In this document: positions 16,501 through 28,500 of the stretch, one piece after another | How the letters are laid out: each line of letters starts with the position of its first letter | How positions within the stretch are numbered: the first letter of the stretch is position 1 | NCBI RefSeq assembly: GCF_040954835.1 | Contig: NC_090700.1 | Span: 19,387,501 to 19,451,500, forward strand | Direction of reading: 5' to 3' | DNA from: Lepisosteus oculatus | Lineage: Eukaryota; Chordata; Actinopteri; Semionotiformes; Lepisosteidae | DNA length: 64,000 bases | Program-made: the position numbers and the translations under genes | The notes under the pieces: generated by a model | Told to the model about the DNA's origin: nothing | What the model saw: only the letters and a program-made list of their open reading frames with translations | The model's database searches: none

Positions 16501-19500
16501 CAGAACAGCAAACAGCCAGACCACTGCGATGAGGAAACCCACTCGGGAGAGGAAGCACAGCCTGAAGATTGTGAACCTTCGGAATCTTGTAGTGACAACC
16601 GCTTCAAAGCCCTGGATAACAAGGAGGGCTTAGGGGAAGATGAACTTGTTAAGGATATGAATTCCCTTACCATAAACGAAGATTTCATATCTCCTGATGA
16701 CATAGACTTCGAAATCGATAGCTGCGGCGATGCAGTAGACACGAAGGCATACACTGTGGTGGACCAAGACCCAGAACTGGCTTTCACCACTCTTGCGGAC
16801 CGAGAGGCCCCGGGGAAACAGGACTGCTCTGTCCAGTCCTGCTTGTACCAGTTTACCGAAGTGGAACACCTCACCACCAACAACAGCCTGCAGTGCGTTA
16901 CTTGTACGCAGCACAAAAACAAGGGGTCCAGATCTTCCTCGGATGGTATTGTTGTTGTTGTTGTTGTTTTTTTAATACATTTCACAATATCGCAAAGTAA
17001 AACATGAAGGTACTGTAGGGTAGCTCCATTGTTTGAGGTCCAAAGCATCCTTTGGCTTTGATTTAATCTCTGAGCTTAATTATTTAACTGAATCAGAAGT
17101 CAAACTGCCTACTATTATGTCTTTATTTGTTTCCAGTTTAAAAGTACCTGGCTCCTGAGGAGTGGAGGTGCCCCATACCCACTGTAGGGGTTTGCAAAAG
17201 AACTTGCTTTTGTAAATTAGCAATATTTGCTTGTCCCTCAGGCTTTTGTGTAGATGAAAAATCGATTAGAATGTGTTTGACAAAGTTCCTGAAAATCAAA
17301 GCTATGTAATTCTAACTGTTTAACAGTTTGTAATTTAACATTTGCACCGGCAATTAAATTATTATTCTAAAATGATATGCCTTTCTAAAAAGATCACCTT
17401 GGTCTAAGGCTAAAATCTAGTGCTCCTTTTCTGATTTTACTCCTGATGTGCAGACTAGTCCTACATCTAGACATTTTGATCTGCTAGGCTTGGCAGAGGG
17501 TGACAAGCGTGTTCTTTGGTTTTTCTCTTTGTAAGGAAGGTGAACTGGCAGCCTTGTAGTGTTTTTTCTCCACACAGTGCAAGTCTTAGTGGCTTTAGAC
17601 CAGGAGCAGAGCACAGCACCAGTCTGATTTGAGTCGCTTCAAAATGAAATGAAAGCACTACTTCCAAAAGCAAATATCTAATTGTGCTAATCTGATGCTT
17701 CTTTTGAATCCCTGCTGGCCAGGCGAGAAGTGTGTATATACCGATGCCCTAAAGCAGATGCTCATCTCTTTGCCTCCACCAGTGCTTACTCTTCATTTAA
17801 AACGATTCCAGCAGGTAAAGTTTCACCCTTTATTTTAATCTGCTCCGGTGAGCGTAGCATTAGGTTATTAGGAAGATGTTGTGCTGAAACCTTTGGTTTT
17901 GTTGCATTGTGATTGTCTTCTTTTTGTGTTTTACTTAAAATTGAATTGAACCTGTCGAGGTTTTATAAGAACAGTTTCAAACGCGAGGACAGGCCTTTGG
18001 CCTCATCTCTCGATTTTTCGGTTTTTCAGTAACTAATTGATCCAGTGACCTCAATCTGCCATTTCTTTGAAAGAAGTGAAATGAACAATGTGGCTGGGCT
18101 GCTTGTTGTCCCACAACCCCTGTGCCTCATGTTGTTAGTATTAAATGCTTTGTAAAAGAAAAAAAAAAACATTAAAAGTAAATGTAAGATCTAAAGCACC
18201 CTGCATCTTTCATAAATCAATTACACACATCTTTTATTCTTTATATAAAGAATAATATAGAACATGTAGTCCTGTCCTTTTTTTAAATTATTTAAATGGA
18301 CAACATGATTAATCCAAATCATGTCAGTTATAGTTCATTTATAAGCATTGCAATATTTAATATTCTGACACTGTGGCCAGGAACCGGAGTTCTATCAGTA
18401 CAGAACATTTAGAACAAAAGGACCTATAATGTAAAAGCATTTGCCACCAGTTTGGTGTTATCATTAATTAAAACTGACTTTAACATCATATCTATAAAAT
18501 AGGCAGTTTATTGCTACTTACTGTATTGTCTCTTTACTTTTGTTTTAATCCTTGGAAATAGCAAATATGTGATATTTCTGAATGCAGATCAATATGACAT
18601 GAACCAGATAAAAGGTGATCTAAACACATATTCCAAGCTGTCAGTTTAGGCTGCATCTACAACACGTTATTTATTGTCTCTTGTCTTTTTATTCTAGGTT
18701 GGATACAGTGTGTGTAAAGTGAATAGACATGTAATTTTTCCTCAAGTCCTAGACTTGGCCCCTTTCTGCACTACAAACTGCAAGGTAACTTTTTTTTAAT
18801 TGAAGTTTTTTAGACTGTATTATAGCCTTGGAAAAAGTCCTGAGGCAATGCGCACATGCTCCATCAAAACCCACCTGTACAGCCATTTGCCACTTGACAC
18901 CTCACAAGTCACCCAGCATCCCAACAGGAGAGTGAAAACTGAGTGGATAGGAGGCACATCTCTCCCCAACATCACAGTGAACCCATAGGCAACTGATCAG
19001 TAACTAATGGCAAGTCAGCAGGAGGTGCTGTTTACCAGACTACTGAGGTGGCCAGCAGACTAATCCCAGACCGACCATCACCGAACTCAATTGCATGTCT
19101 CTGGAATCCTGGTCAAAATTGGCTCGAGCTAGGGACTCCTGGACTTTAGATGTCAATCCACTTTCATGGTGAGCACCTTCAGTGACTGAGCCACTCAGAA
19201 CCACCTCAACATAACCTTTAAAATATCTTACCAGAAAAAGGAATTGTGGGAAATCTGAATGCTGCACCATATGTGTTTGAAAATCTTAAACAGAATATAT
19301 TTCACCTTTGTGTTTCTTTACAGAACGTACCTGAAGGAGAGAAAAAAGTGCTGTACCGTCTCTATGGAATAGTGGAACACAGTGGCACAATGAGGTCGGG
19401 CCATTACACAGCTTATGTCAAAGTTCGACCAAACAACTGTCTTACTAATCAGCTCAATGGACTTACGCCTCAAGGTATGTATTAGAACATGTATAATTCC

Positions 19501-20018
19501 AGTTAAACCATCTACAGGGGCAATGCTGTTTTTCAGCTATCTTTTTAAAATATTTAAGGGTACAAACACAGTGGGCCATTGACTCTTATTTGTCTCACAG
19601 TGACACGTGGTCCTGTTTGACTCATTGTTCATGCTTTTTACCAGCAGGTTTTAGAGTTGTCTTCTCCTGTTGTAAGATGTTTTTTTTGCAGAAAGAAAGC
19701 ATCTTTGATTGGATTTGGGGTTACAAGAATTTAATATGAAGTTACTTTCATTTACTATGTTCAAGACTCTGATAAAGAGTTGTCAGAATTTACTGCACTT
19801 TTGCACCATGCAACTGGATGTGGATTATCATGATTGTGAGGACAGTCTTGCAAGAAATACTAACTCAAATACTAAAATCTTTTTTTTTCCTAGCAAGTGA
19901 TAGTGAATCAGTGAAAGGATCGTGGTTCCACATAAGTGATACAAGCGTCCAAGCCGTACCTGAAACCAAGGTGCTGAACTCACAGGCCTACCTTCTCTTC
20001 TACGAGAGGATTCTGTAA
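4572..20018 (+). CDS. USP16: USP16, ubiquitin carboxyl-terminal hydrolase 16 (17 coding exons)
   Basis: Exons: 4572-4632, 8190-8368, 9792-9895, 11427-11542, 11938-12152, 12631-12726, 12827-12957, 13784-13871, 14391-14472, 14754-14845, 15434-15487, 15807-15971, 16309-16945, 17723-17814, 18698-18784, 19324-19474, 19894-20018. They sum to 2475 nt, 824 aa plus stop (human 823). A UBP zinc finger spans about residues 24-140 ([28 protein letters not shown]). The USP catalytic domain has Cys218 in [13 protein letters not shown], the QQQDSQELL box, the zinc-ribbon CKEC, His760 in SGHYTAY and Asp799 in WFHISDT. An acidic, low-complexity insert (about residues 462-673, exon 13) splits the domain, after a lysine/glutamine-rich stretch ([12 protein letters not shown]). 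Family knowledge: it removes ubiquitin from histone H2A in mitosis and gene control, and from ribosomal precursors. All catalytic residues are intact. The exon 13 donor is followed at once by a TTG repeat. Confidence 0.97.
5590..5762 (+). repeat. CR1-like LINE 3' fragment
   Basis: The sequence decodes, with damage, to the conserved C-terminal motif of CR1-type reverse transcriptase ORFs (FF..KRVV..WNKLP then FKK.LD). It is followed by the usual tail ending in TTTCTTATGTTCT. Relatives are at 37490-37700, 39905-40030 and 43925-44100. Confidence 0.55.
6083..7698 (-). mobile_element. Tc1/mariner transposon with IR/DR ends, decayed
   Basis: The element is bounded by TA at 6083-6084 and 7697-7698, with inverted ends reading CAGTGCCTTGCAAAAGTATT and a near-identical complement. 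The ends are about 210 bp long. Each carries a second, inner copy of the GCATAAGTATTCAATC-type repeat (about 6276-6293 and 7492-7510), the IR/DR layout seen in Sleeping Beauty-like elements. The transposase is on the minus strand from an ATG at 7317 down to 6287, in three broken frames: helix-turn-helix DNA-binding region (6972-7271), first catalytic Asp in WSDDTKIE (about 6862), second in FQQDN, and the Glu in [10 protein letters not shown]. Frameshifts show it is dead. Confidence 0.92.
8488..8645 (-). repeat. tRNA-derived SINE, truncated copy (family of 60234-60512)
   Basis: It shares TATACAATTTCTTG, the GAGACAGACAGGGAGAG-type segment and GTGCCCCTGGAGCAG with the complete copy at 60234-60512. 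The tRNA-like head on the minus strand is missing. Confidence 0.7.
9040..9235 (+). repeat. tRNA-derived SINE
   Basis: The head has an A-box-like TGGCATAGTGTGGC (about 9050-9063) and a B-box-like GGGTTTGAATCCC, followed by a non-tRNA body (CCCAGTGTCTCCAGTCTACC). Differences from a working tRNA mark it as a SINE. Confidence 0.6.
10906..11140 (+). repeat. tRNA-derived SINE with L2-like tail
   Basis: The head reads ATGCAGTGGTTAGCATTGCT with CCTGGTTCAGTTCC as the second pol III box. The tail contains GTATGTTCTCCCTGG, GGTGTCCAGTCCAGGGTGTA and ends near ATGGATGGATA. Many fragments of this family occur in the window. It fills the middle of USP16 intron 3 (9896-11426); I see nothing else there. Confidence 0.7.
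11724..11831 (-). repeat. tRNA-derived SINE fragment next to USP16 exon 5
   Basis: A truncated copy of the 60234-60512 family (TTTATTAGCCCTATACAATT to CAGATAGGGAGAG). Its right end coincides within a few bases with the point where the inverted duplicate at 45795-46530 stops matching this locus. Confidence 0.65.
15205..15415 (-). repeat. tRNA-derived SINE in USP16 intron 10
   Basis: On the minus strand the head reads TGGAGTAGTGGTTAAGG with a B-box-like GGTTTGAATACC, and the body runs down to about 15205. It occupies the intron between 14845 and 15434. Confidence 0.55.
17815..18697 (+). other. USP16 intron 14, nothing recognised
   Basis: AT-rich intron with an A-run near 18160. I see no repeat family member or coding signal. 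The preceding intron 16946-17722 likewise holds only a TTG repeat at its start (16946-16966). Confidence 0.5.
18785..19323 (+). other. USP16 intron 15 with unclassified, less AT-rich block
   Basis: About 18830-19215 is clearly richer in G and C than the neighbouring introns and reads like an inserted element, but I cannot place it in a family. It shows no terminal repeats or target duplication that I can see. Confidence 0.35.
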
Positions 20019-20171
20019 CTGACAATTTGGAAACACCAAAAAACTGACCCTCAGCTGCTTTGGAAACTGCTGTGTTGCCTGGAAGAACAATACAGTATAC
20101 CGTTTCTTGGATATTTAAATAACCAATAATCCCATAAAAAATGCAAAATGTTTAATTCTATTAAAATTAGC

Positions 20172-20177
20172 AATAAA
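20172..20177 (+). terminator. USP16: USP16 polyadenylation signal
   Basis: A canonical AATAAA lies 154 nt after the USP16 stop codon, the first such signal downstream on the plus strand. The cleavage site itself is not visible. Confidence 0.65.
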
Positions 20178-20933
20178 ATTATTTAATGTATTTTCCTGCT
20201 TCTGAATCCCTAATTCACAGCACTTTGTAGAATGTATGTTGTGTGTGGTGTTATGGTAGATGCATTCCCAGAGTCCACCACTGGGGGGAACCAGTTCATT
20301 GTTATAGCAATAAAAACCTCACTAGCGTCTTATAAGCAATCCTGGAAAGAAAATGTGTCACAAGTCGTACATTAGTAACCTGTGATCCCAGGTGGCGAAT
20401 TCTGCAAACAGCACATTCAGCTTGACGTCATGTGTATGTGTATTTGTTACATTGCAGTGAAAGGACTATGTATGTTGTGGAATACATCAAGTAATTTTAT
20501 TGCTTAACTCTAAGAACTCTAGGAGCTAAAATAATGTACTGAAAAGCAGTAAACTTGAATTGACTGAAAATATTTCAGATAAACTTAATTTGTATGCAAT
20601 ACAAGATTTATTTCTGTAACCTTTTATATTATATTGCAAAAACAATTAAAAAGTATTTTTATTTTATACATTGTGAATTGTGATTGTTTTTCCCTAAAGC
20701 TATGAATTTTGTGAAATTTTACTTCTTTTGATTGACATTGAGCAGGTGTATGGAGAAAATCACTCTTACCTTGGATTCTGTAGAATCCGTGACCACAGAT
20801 TTCTGGCATAAAATACAAGGTGGAGCGCTTTTACACTGCAGAACTGCTATTAAAAAGATTACAAAATCTATTCCAGAATGGGTGTGTCACAATGACATGG
20901 CTGTCTGCTACCTTGACGTTATTTAATCCAAAG

Positions 20934-21135
20934 AACAGGTCACCTTCTGAGTGGAGTTTGCATGTTCCTTGTGTGCGTGCACTTGGAATTCTTTCACTCT
21001 TCCACAGACATGCTGGCTAAGTAAAGTTATGTATCTTAATAGTCCATGTATGCTTGTGAGGATGTGCCCTGCAATAGACTGGTGTCTTATTCAGAGTGTA
21101 ACCCTGCCTTGCCCTCCCAGAATGGGTTCCAGGTT
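20934..21135 (+). repeat. SINE with L2-like tail, 5' truncated
   Basis: Contains GAGTGGAGTTTGCATGTTCC, the TGCAATAGACTGGTGTCTTA segment and AATGGGTTCCAGG, as in the other copies of the 10906-11140 family. The tRNA-like head is missing. Confidence 0.6.
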
Positions 21136-22069
21136 GTTACAATACTAACCAGGACTTTATATATGTATATAGTGTTAAAACTTTTCACACTTGTTTCTTC
21201 TGTGTCTTTTTATAAACAAGCTTATAAATGGTTTGTAAGTTTTTAACTTTGTTCTGGTGCCTTTCTAACACACCAATTGTATTTATTTTTTTCAGTCACC
21301 TCCTGAAGTAATTGTGTGTAAAGAATGGGTTTTTCTAAGCAACTCATCTAGCAAACATTAAACAAGAACAATAGATTCCTGTAAACAAGATTCTTCTGTC
21401 TTTGCTGACGCATGTACAGTATACCTTAACAGTTCAAGTGGATTCATCTAGGCAAGTTTCTTTTGTCTCCATCTCATTCCTGATCACATAGTCAAAAGAG
21501 CTACAAATCTGAATCTATTCCATGAGTAACTAACTTTATGGTTTCAGTTCTACTCCAAAAAGCATTATTCCAAGTATTCCTCAAAGCAGCGTGACTCCCA
21601 ATAGTCACTTTATTCCATTCATATCCCACATTGGATGTAGCTAGAAGCAAAAACACAATTGGTGGTAATAGGTAGCAGTATCATATTTAAAGTAGCTTGC
21701 TTTTCATACTGTAACACTAGGTACAGCAGAGTACACCTACAATACAGTGCTGAAGAGCAGCGCAATGGCAGGATGTTTTCTCTGTATGTGGGATGACCCA
21801 CCTCATGCCAGACTTCCAACTGTGGAAAGATTACAGGTATTCTAGAGGAGATCATTTCATGTGGAGTTCATTCAAGTAAACAGTAAAAGGTTCTTTAAAA
21901 AGGTGGCTCAACAGTGACACTTGAATTATTAGTTCAACTACTTCCAACAGCATAACCTATTCTGACTTTGAGTCAACATCAGATAGATTTTAATGTCTCA
22001 GTTCTAGCCAGATGGGACTCTGATAAGAACTATAGCAAAATATAGCTAATTTACTAATATAAAGTTAGT

Positions 22070-22135
22070 TTCTTTTCAGCATGGAATAAACCTTTACTTG
22101 TTCCTTTAAAGCTTACGCATGCTGATGCAGCTACC
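22070..22135 (+). repeat. Penelope-like element 3' end fragment
   Basis: Reads CTTTTCAGCATGGAATAAAC through ACTTGTTCCTTTAAAG to GCATGCTGATGCAGCTACC, the shared 3' tail of the family. Confidence 0.65.
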
Positions 22136-22158
22136 TTTTTTTTTAGAAATGTAGATCT

Positions 22159-22164
22159 TTTATT
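22159..22164 (-). terminator. CCT8: CCT8 polyadenylation signal for the distal terminal exon
   Basis: AATAAA on the minus strand, about 420 nt after the stop of the distal terminal exon. It sits just outside a Penelope-like fragment at 22070-22135. The assignment rests on position only. Confidence 0.45.
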
Positions 22165-22582
22165 TCAATTTAAATGTGAAATTGCACTGGAATGCAATGC
22201 ATAAAGTGAAATCTATTTAAACTTTACTTCGGTCTACTTGGACCTACTGAGAATGAAAAGCAACAATTCAACAATCCCATTAAAACAATGTAGTACCATC
22301 ATCAATAAAAACAAAGAATGATTCAGAAATTCAGAACCTTACAGCTGTGTAGAAAAGAAAAGACAATGAAACAGTTCAGAAAAACACTGACAGCTGAAGT
22401 GCCTTTTTATTAGGGGACAAAAGCTTCATCACAATTCAGTTTCCCTAAAAATATTAATAACACGGTGCACGACAGATTAAATAAATGTGAAACAGAATAT
22501 GGGACAGACTGATAGACCGGGTGGTCTGAGTCAGTCCAGTTCTACCCAGAGTCAGTAAGGGGAAGAGAACCAGCACACTGAC

Positions 22583-25500
22583 TCAGTCTTGGTCTTCATC
22601 CCAGTCCTTCTTTCCTTGAGGGGGTTTAGGTCCGCCTGCTGGCTTGGCCATGATGATCTGTGAAGAGGCAAGAGAAGTGTATCACTGGACAGTTCACAAC
22701 TGAGGCCCAGACTGACCATGTGATTTCCATGTCCAACAATTCCAACCACTTAACTGGATCTTCCTCTTCTTTTTCTTAGTTTGCTAACATCACAAGACTG
22801 TGATTTTATTATTAAGGACAACTGAATCAAAGTTTTTTGCTCTTTAACAGAACTTGCAGAATTGTGATAAATGCTTGTGCAGCTACTGTATACTGTTCTA
22901 ATTATGGTGCCTATTCAGTCAACAATTTGGAAAAGCAGACTTGATTAAGCAATGAGGCTTGGTACACATACAGATGGTACCATGTGTAACACTACAATGG
23001 GCAACAACTCTAAACTCAAAAAGGCAAACACTGGTAGGAGACTATTTTGTATAGATAGAATAGAATGTATGGCTTATGGTAGACACTGGAAATGTGGATA
23101 CCTTGTGGTATGTAGTCACTGTCAATTGGTTAGCATTTCTCACGGTTTAAAATCATGGTGCACCAAATTTCATTACTCCACCATGCAGTTTTCATCATAT
23201 AGTTTTTATAGTTGTCCGAGTAGGCCCACAAAATAATATGCACAATGACCTTTTAAAAAATAAAGGTCAATAACTGTCCTTCTCACATTCGGACATCTGT
23301 AGAACAGAATGTGTAACTGTTCTGACAACACGGTAACTCTCTCTCCATGCAAAATACATGCAAGAAATCCATGCATATCTCTTTCATTTGTATTGTAACA
23401 ATATATTTACACTAAAATCAAAAGGTGCAACATTGCAGGCATGTACAAAAAAAAATAGAATATTCTATGATTACATAATGGCCACTAATTTTCCATATTA
23501 TTTCCATAACAGCTTTTAAAAATATAATATAAAATATAATATACAATATTTTCCCCAGTCTGTGATTTTTCACATCTATAAACACAATTTTGTTCTGGTA
23601 TTATGTACTATAAACAAAAACATACTGAAAAGCTCCACAAATGGCTCTTAAAATGCTAAAAATCCACTAATCTCTCACTTTCTGTCCTTAATTTAAAACT
23701 CTAGCAAGACATCATGGACATCTATCTATGAAGAAGCTCACAATAAATGAAATTACAATTTAATAATGAAATCTAAATCAAACTTCGACAACTTGTGCAA
23801 AATGATGTTTAGACACCTGTGTAAAGTTAGTATTGGTTAGTTTCAAGTAGTGATTTTAACAAAACTCTTTCTACTTTACTCATGCTAGTGTGAACTGACT
23901 GTGACATAGGAGTTGCACTTTCACACGCAAAAACAGTGCTCAACATTATGGCATGTCCCATTCCATTAAAACACTCCTGACACTCATGGCACCTTTTTAA
24001 AATTAAAAATGGGTGTCAAATTTATCTGGTTCATCTTCCCAACTGTCTTTGTCCCAATGTCCTTGCTGTTTGGGAGGTCTGGGTCCACCTGCTGGTTTAG
24101 CCATAATAATCTGACAAGATTACACAAAAAGGATTGAAACATCAATATGTGAAAAACCAAAACAAGATGGCTACCAAAGGTCTGATATGGAATCTACAGT
24201 GTATCTGAACTTCAGAACCATGCTCCAGCCAGGCACTTAACGAACACTTGAACAGAATGGTTCTAGTGTGGGATTTAAAAGTGAGAAATATCTTCAAGGT
24301 ACATAGTAAGGATTCTGCTACAAATCAAATGTTTAAAACTTGAATGGCTGGAATGTCAATTCCTGAGTATTTCAATAAATGTACACAAAATGTTATCGGG
24401 GGCAGGAAGTTTAGCTGTGTTATGCAATAACACGGTGTACCTCTCCTCCAGAGTATTACAGTGTGAATAACTGTAAGGAAATCATCACTGTTTCTATTTA
24501 AAATAATATGTAAAATAAATTCATCTGTCTCCCATGGAACCGAGTTATCCAGAGGAGATGGTGTTTGCAGCATGAAAACAACCTTTACATAAAAGCTACA
24601 TAAAAGATGTTTTGTAACAAAGCTGTCTTTTCATTCTTATTACTTAAAATTTTCTAAGGGATACCAGAAACACTGATCTCACCTGATCCACCCTAAGAAC
24701 TGTGACGGCAGCATTTGTGGCCAGTTTGATTCCCCAGTACTTCACCAGGTAGGGGTCCATGATACCTGCTTCCAGCATGTCTTTGACAGCAGCACCTTCA
24801 CCCTTTATACAAACAGAAAGTTTATTTTTAAGATAGGTTTCCAAATCAGAAAATAAGAAGATCACAATGTACATAAACTTTGAATCATCCCTGTCCCAAT
24901 ATGGTCCCCCAACTATCACACATCACACCACATTTCAGCTAATGTTTAATACAGTATCTACATTCCTAGATGTTTGTGTTGAAACGCATGCAGTGACAGC
25001 CAATCATTCATTCCAAAAGTCACACAATGGATTTACTCCACATTGAAGACTAAGACTTAAGTTTATAAATATCCTTTAGTTCCTTTGAAATGTTCCGAAA
25101 GTGTCTGGATCTCATTTTGTAGGATACATCATGTTTGTACCCCAGAGATCTTAAGAAAGTCTAATGTCCTCAACCACTATTCTCCACTGATTTCAATTTT
25201 CTTCTTTCTAACATACCAAATACTTATCATGGGAGTGTCTTTTTAAAATGACACCTGTTGTATCCTATCACCTCACCTCAATATCAAATCCAATGTTTCT
25301 GTTGCCTTCATGATGAACTGCGTACAGCTTGGAAATAAGTTCTTTGCCTTTCACTCCAGAGTTCTCTGCCAGAGCACGGGGTACACATTCAAAGGCCTCT
25401 GCAAACTTCTTGATGGCATACTGCTCAAGACCTGGACACGACTGAAACAAAAAAAACAGTGCAGTAAGGGTAGAAGCTTGTGTGCAGGCACACAGATCGG

Positions 25501-28500
25501 ACATTGTGATTTCCCCAAACTTACCTCTCCGTAGGACGTGATCCGTTTGGCCAGCTCAATCTCAGTTGCTCCAGCTCCTGGTAGAAGACGTTTATCCTAG
25601 AAAGAGTAATTGGGTGAGGGCATCAAGAAGCAGTCTTTTTTGAAGACATTAATCCAATTGATTATATAAAACTTGAAATGTAATATAATCTTCAATTATT
25701 ATGCAAATGTATGTTTATGTTTAGTTTTCAAATGCAGAGCAATATATTATCAGATTTTAGGTTATGTATATTTTATTGTTAAACTCAATTAGAAATCTTA
25801 GGCAAGTACTGCTTTCATCAGCTCTTTTAATACAACACACTGTTTTGTTTAACATACCCTCACAAGAACTTTGAATGTATTGACTCCATCGTCTACGGCC
25901 CGTTCAACATCATCCATGAGATTGTCTGTCGAGCCTCGGATTACAATAGTAGAGATGGCACCATCCTCTTTTTCTGAAATTGTTAAAAAGCAACGTGGTT
26001 AGTACAAACTTCAGAAAAAATAATTCATTTCATACATACAGTTAATAAATGAAAGTTCACGAATAAGTCATTCACAAAAGCAGGCTCAAAAATGCTTAAA
26101 TGCTCAGTGCTAATTATTAAACATATATAACTCTTGCCACAGAATGATTGCTTCCCCATTACTTTTATCATAATTAACTAATAGGGACAAAGTATAAGCT
26201 CAGAGTTACCATTTTATGTTCTTTATTTTAAGTGTGTATGTTCACAAAAACAAGTGGATTCAGATAAAAAATGTGTCTCAATTTTCTTGTCTAGGCCAAT
26301 TTTGTTTCTTCAAACCTTCACAAAGAATCATGAATTCAAGATGCCTACCATGTTTGAAGACAACAACCTGTGTGTCCCCAACTTCTGAGAGATAAACACT
26401 GTCACAGTGTCCCATCTCTTCGGGAGTAGGTGGTGTCTGTGGAAAGAGTTAAAGGTTAGAGTCCATGGATTTCAACTAAAACTATGAATCTGATACTCAG
26501 ATCAACTTGTTTCACCGTGAAATACAAATATTTATTTGAAATAGAAATCTCCATATCACATATGAAATGTATGAAAGCATAATCAATTCACACTAATTAT
26601 AACCTATATCTATAGCAAAGCAGGCAAATATAGATCAATATAGCTATATAGGCGTTACTAATTGACTGTAATGAATAGAACTGGCATTCCAACGTGACAA
26701 TAAATATTTGAATGCTCAAACTTAACACTGTAAGGTTTTTTTTATTTTTCTTTGTTACTCTTTCCCCAATAAATGTTTGGCTTTAAGCACTCAGGTCTTG
26801 ATTACAAATTCAACAAAATGGAAGGAGGTGAATATTTTTGAAAGGCACTGTATATGTATCATTCATGTATATGTATCATTCATTCACTCGTGAGTTTCAT
26901 TTATAAAACTTACCAATCTGGGTAGTGCTACTGCTCCCAATGTTTTACACAATCTTCTTAAGTCCCACTTAGAATTAAGCCTGTGAAATAACAAATACTG
27001 TATTAAATACATAACTTAGAAAACTCACTTAAGAACTAATGCTGGACCTGTTTGTAGTTGAGCTCCTCAGAGTGACATGTAATGAAACTCTTTTATAGTT
27101 CCCTGTGCCTGAAAAGAAGTACTAAAGCTATCATACAAAAGGTCAAAACAACAACCTTTTCCAGCTCCAAAACAGATGAAGCAGTTGAATTTTTCACAGC
27201 CTTACCTCACCACCATCAGTTGGTATTTGTTGGCATAGTGCAGAGCCATGTCTGCCACTTTGCCACCTGTTACCACTACATTGGCTCCAGCTTCAGCAAT
27301 GGCTTTGACTTGAGTCTCCATCAGATTCTCCTCTCCCCGGCTGAAGGTCATCAACTCCTCTGCATTCTTAATTAAGACGGTTCCCTGATGTAGGCAATGA
27401 CATGTGTTAAAGTACTTTGGCGATGTATCACAGATCCACCCAACAACACCAATCAGCTTATACTCCTTCCTCCATACCACCCCCCACCCTGGGAAAGGAG
27501 ATCCAAGCCTGATTTCCACAGATATATCCCAGATGACTATTTCTAACTTACAATGTGACACTACTTCCCCACACACGACAATATGAATCTAACAGATATA
27601 AATAATCCATAAATGGTATTTTCTTAATCCTAGGGAAATGCTTAAATATAATAATGTACACGATACAAATATGAATTAGCACCTTCAGTCAACCACTGCC
27701 TTACCTTGGTCTCTGTAACCATACAGTCAAATGGACAGGAAAATACAGCTATTTTTGCATCTTTGACGGAAGTGATATCTCCTTCTGTTTCTCTTTTGAA
27801 CACCATTCCATGCAAAACGGAGGAGGCAGTCAATCCACTACCCTGTAGTGACAACAACAGTCATTAGTACAACAGATAGCACCTGCTCTATTTAAATTAT
27901 TATAGATCACGGGGCTTACCAAAATCTTGCACACTCTAACGTTGTCCACATTGAAATTACCGGAGTCAGGGAAAATAGAAACTGCAAAACAAATAATTGT
28001 GCATTGAATAAAACTCTACCCGAGTACTGACAAATATAAAACCTCTTTCTGCAGGTACCTTAGTCTGCACTCTGATCATCAACTCAACAATTAATTTGTC
28101 ATCATTTACATTTCTGCATTTCTGAAATATTTGGTTAGTGCTTTCTTAGCATTTAAACCACTTTTTCTCAGCGAGGTTTGAAAACTTCCAATCTATCCAA
28201 ATGTACAGTAAAAATATCTCACCACAAGCCTGTGCGATGAGATTCGACAGGAAGTCTTCGTTTCCATACTGCTTGCTCATCACAGAAGGACGAATCAGAG
28301 AGGTGGCCTCCTCCACATCATGGAGGTTCTTGGCTGAAGAGCACACACAGTCTGGAAGTATTTCCAGAGCTTTCTTGCATCCCATTTCATATCCTTCAAT
28401 CACCTACATTGAAAAAGACATTAAATTCCTTGTACTCCTATACAGCGGAACAGTTTTAAACAAAACCCCAAACAGCTCACAAGCCCCAGGCCACAAAACA

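Larger units (their letters stand above)
20019..22582. other. USP16-CCT8 intergenic and 3'UTR region (tail to tail)
   Basis: Holds the USP16 poly(A) signal (20172), a SINE with L2-like tail (20934-21135), a Penelope-like 3' end (22070-22135) and the CCT8 poly(A) signal on minus (22159). I see no gene. Confidence 0.6.
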
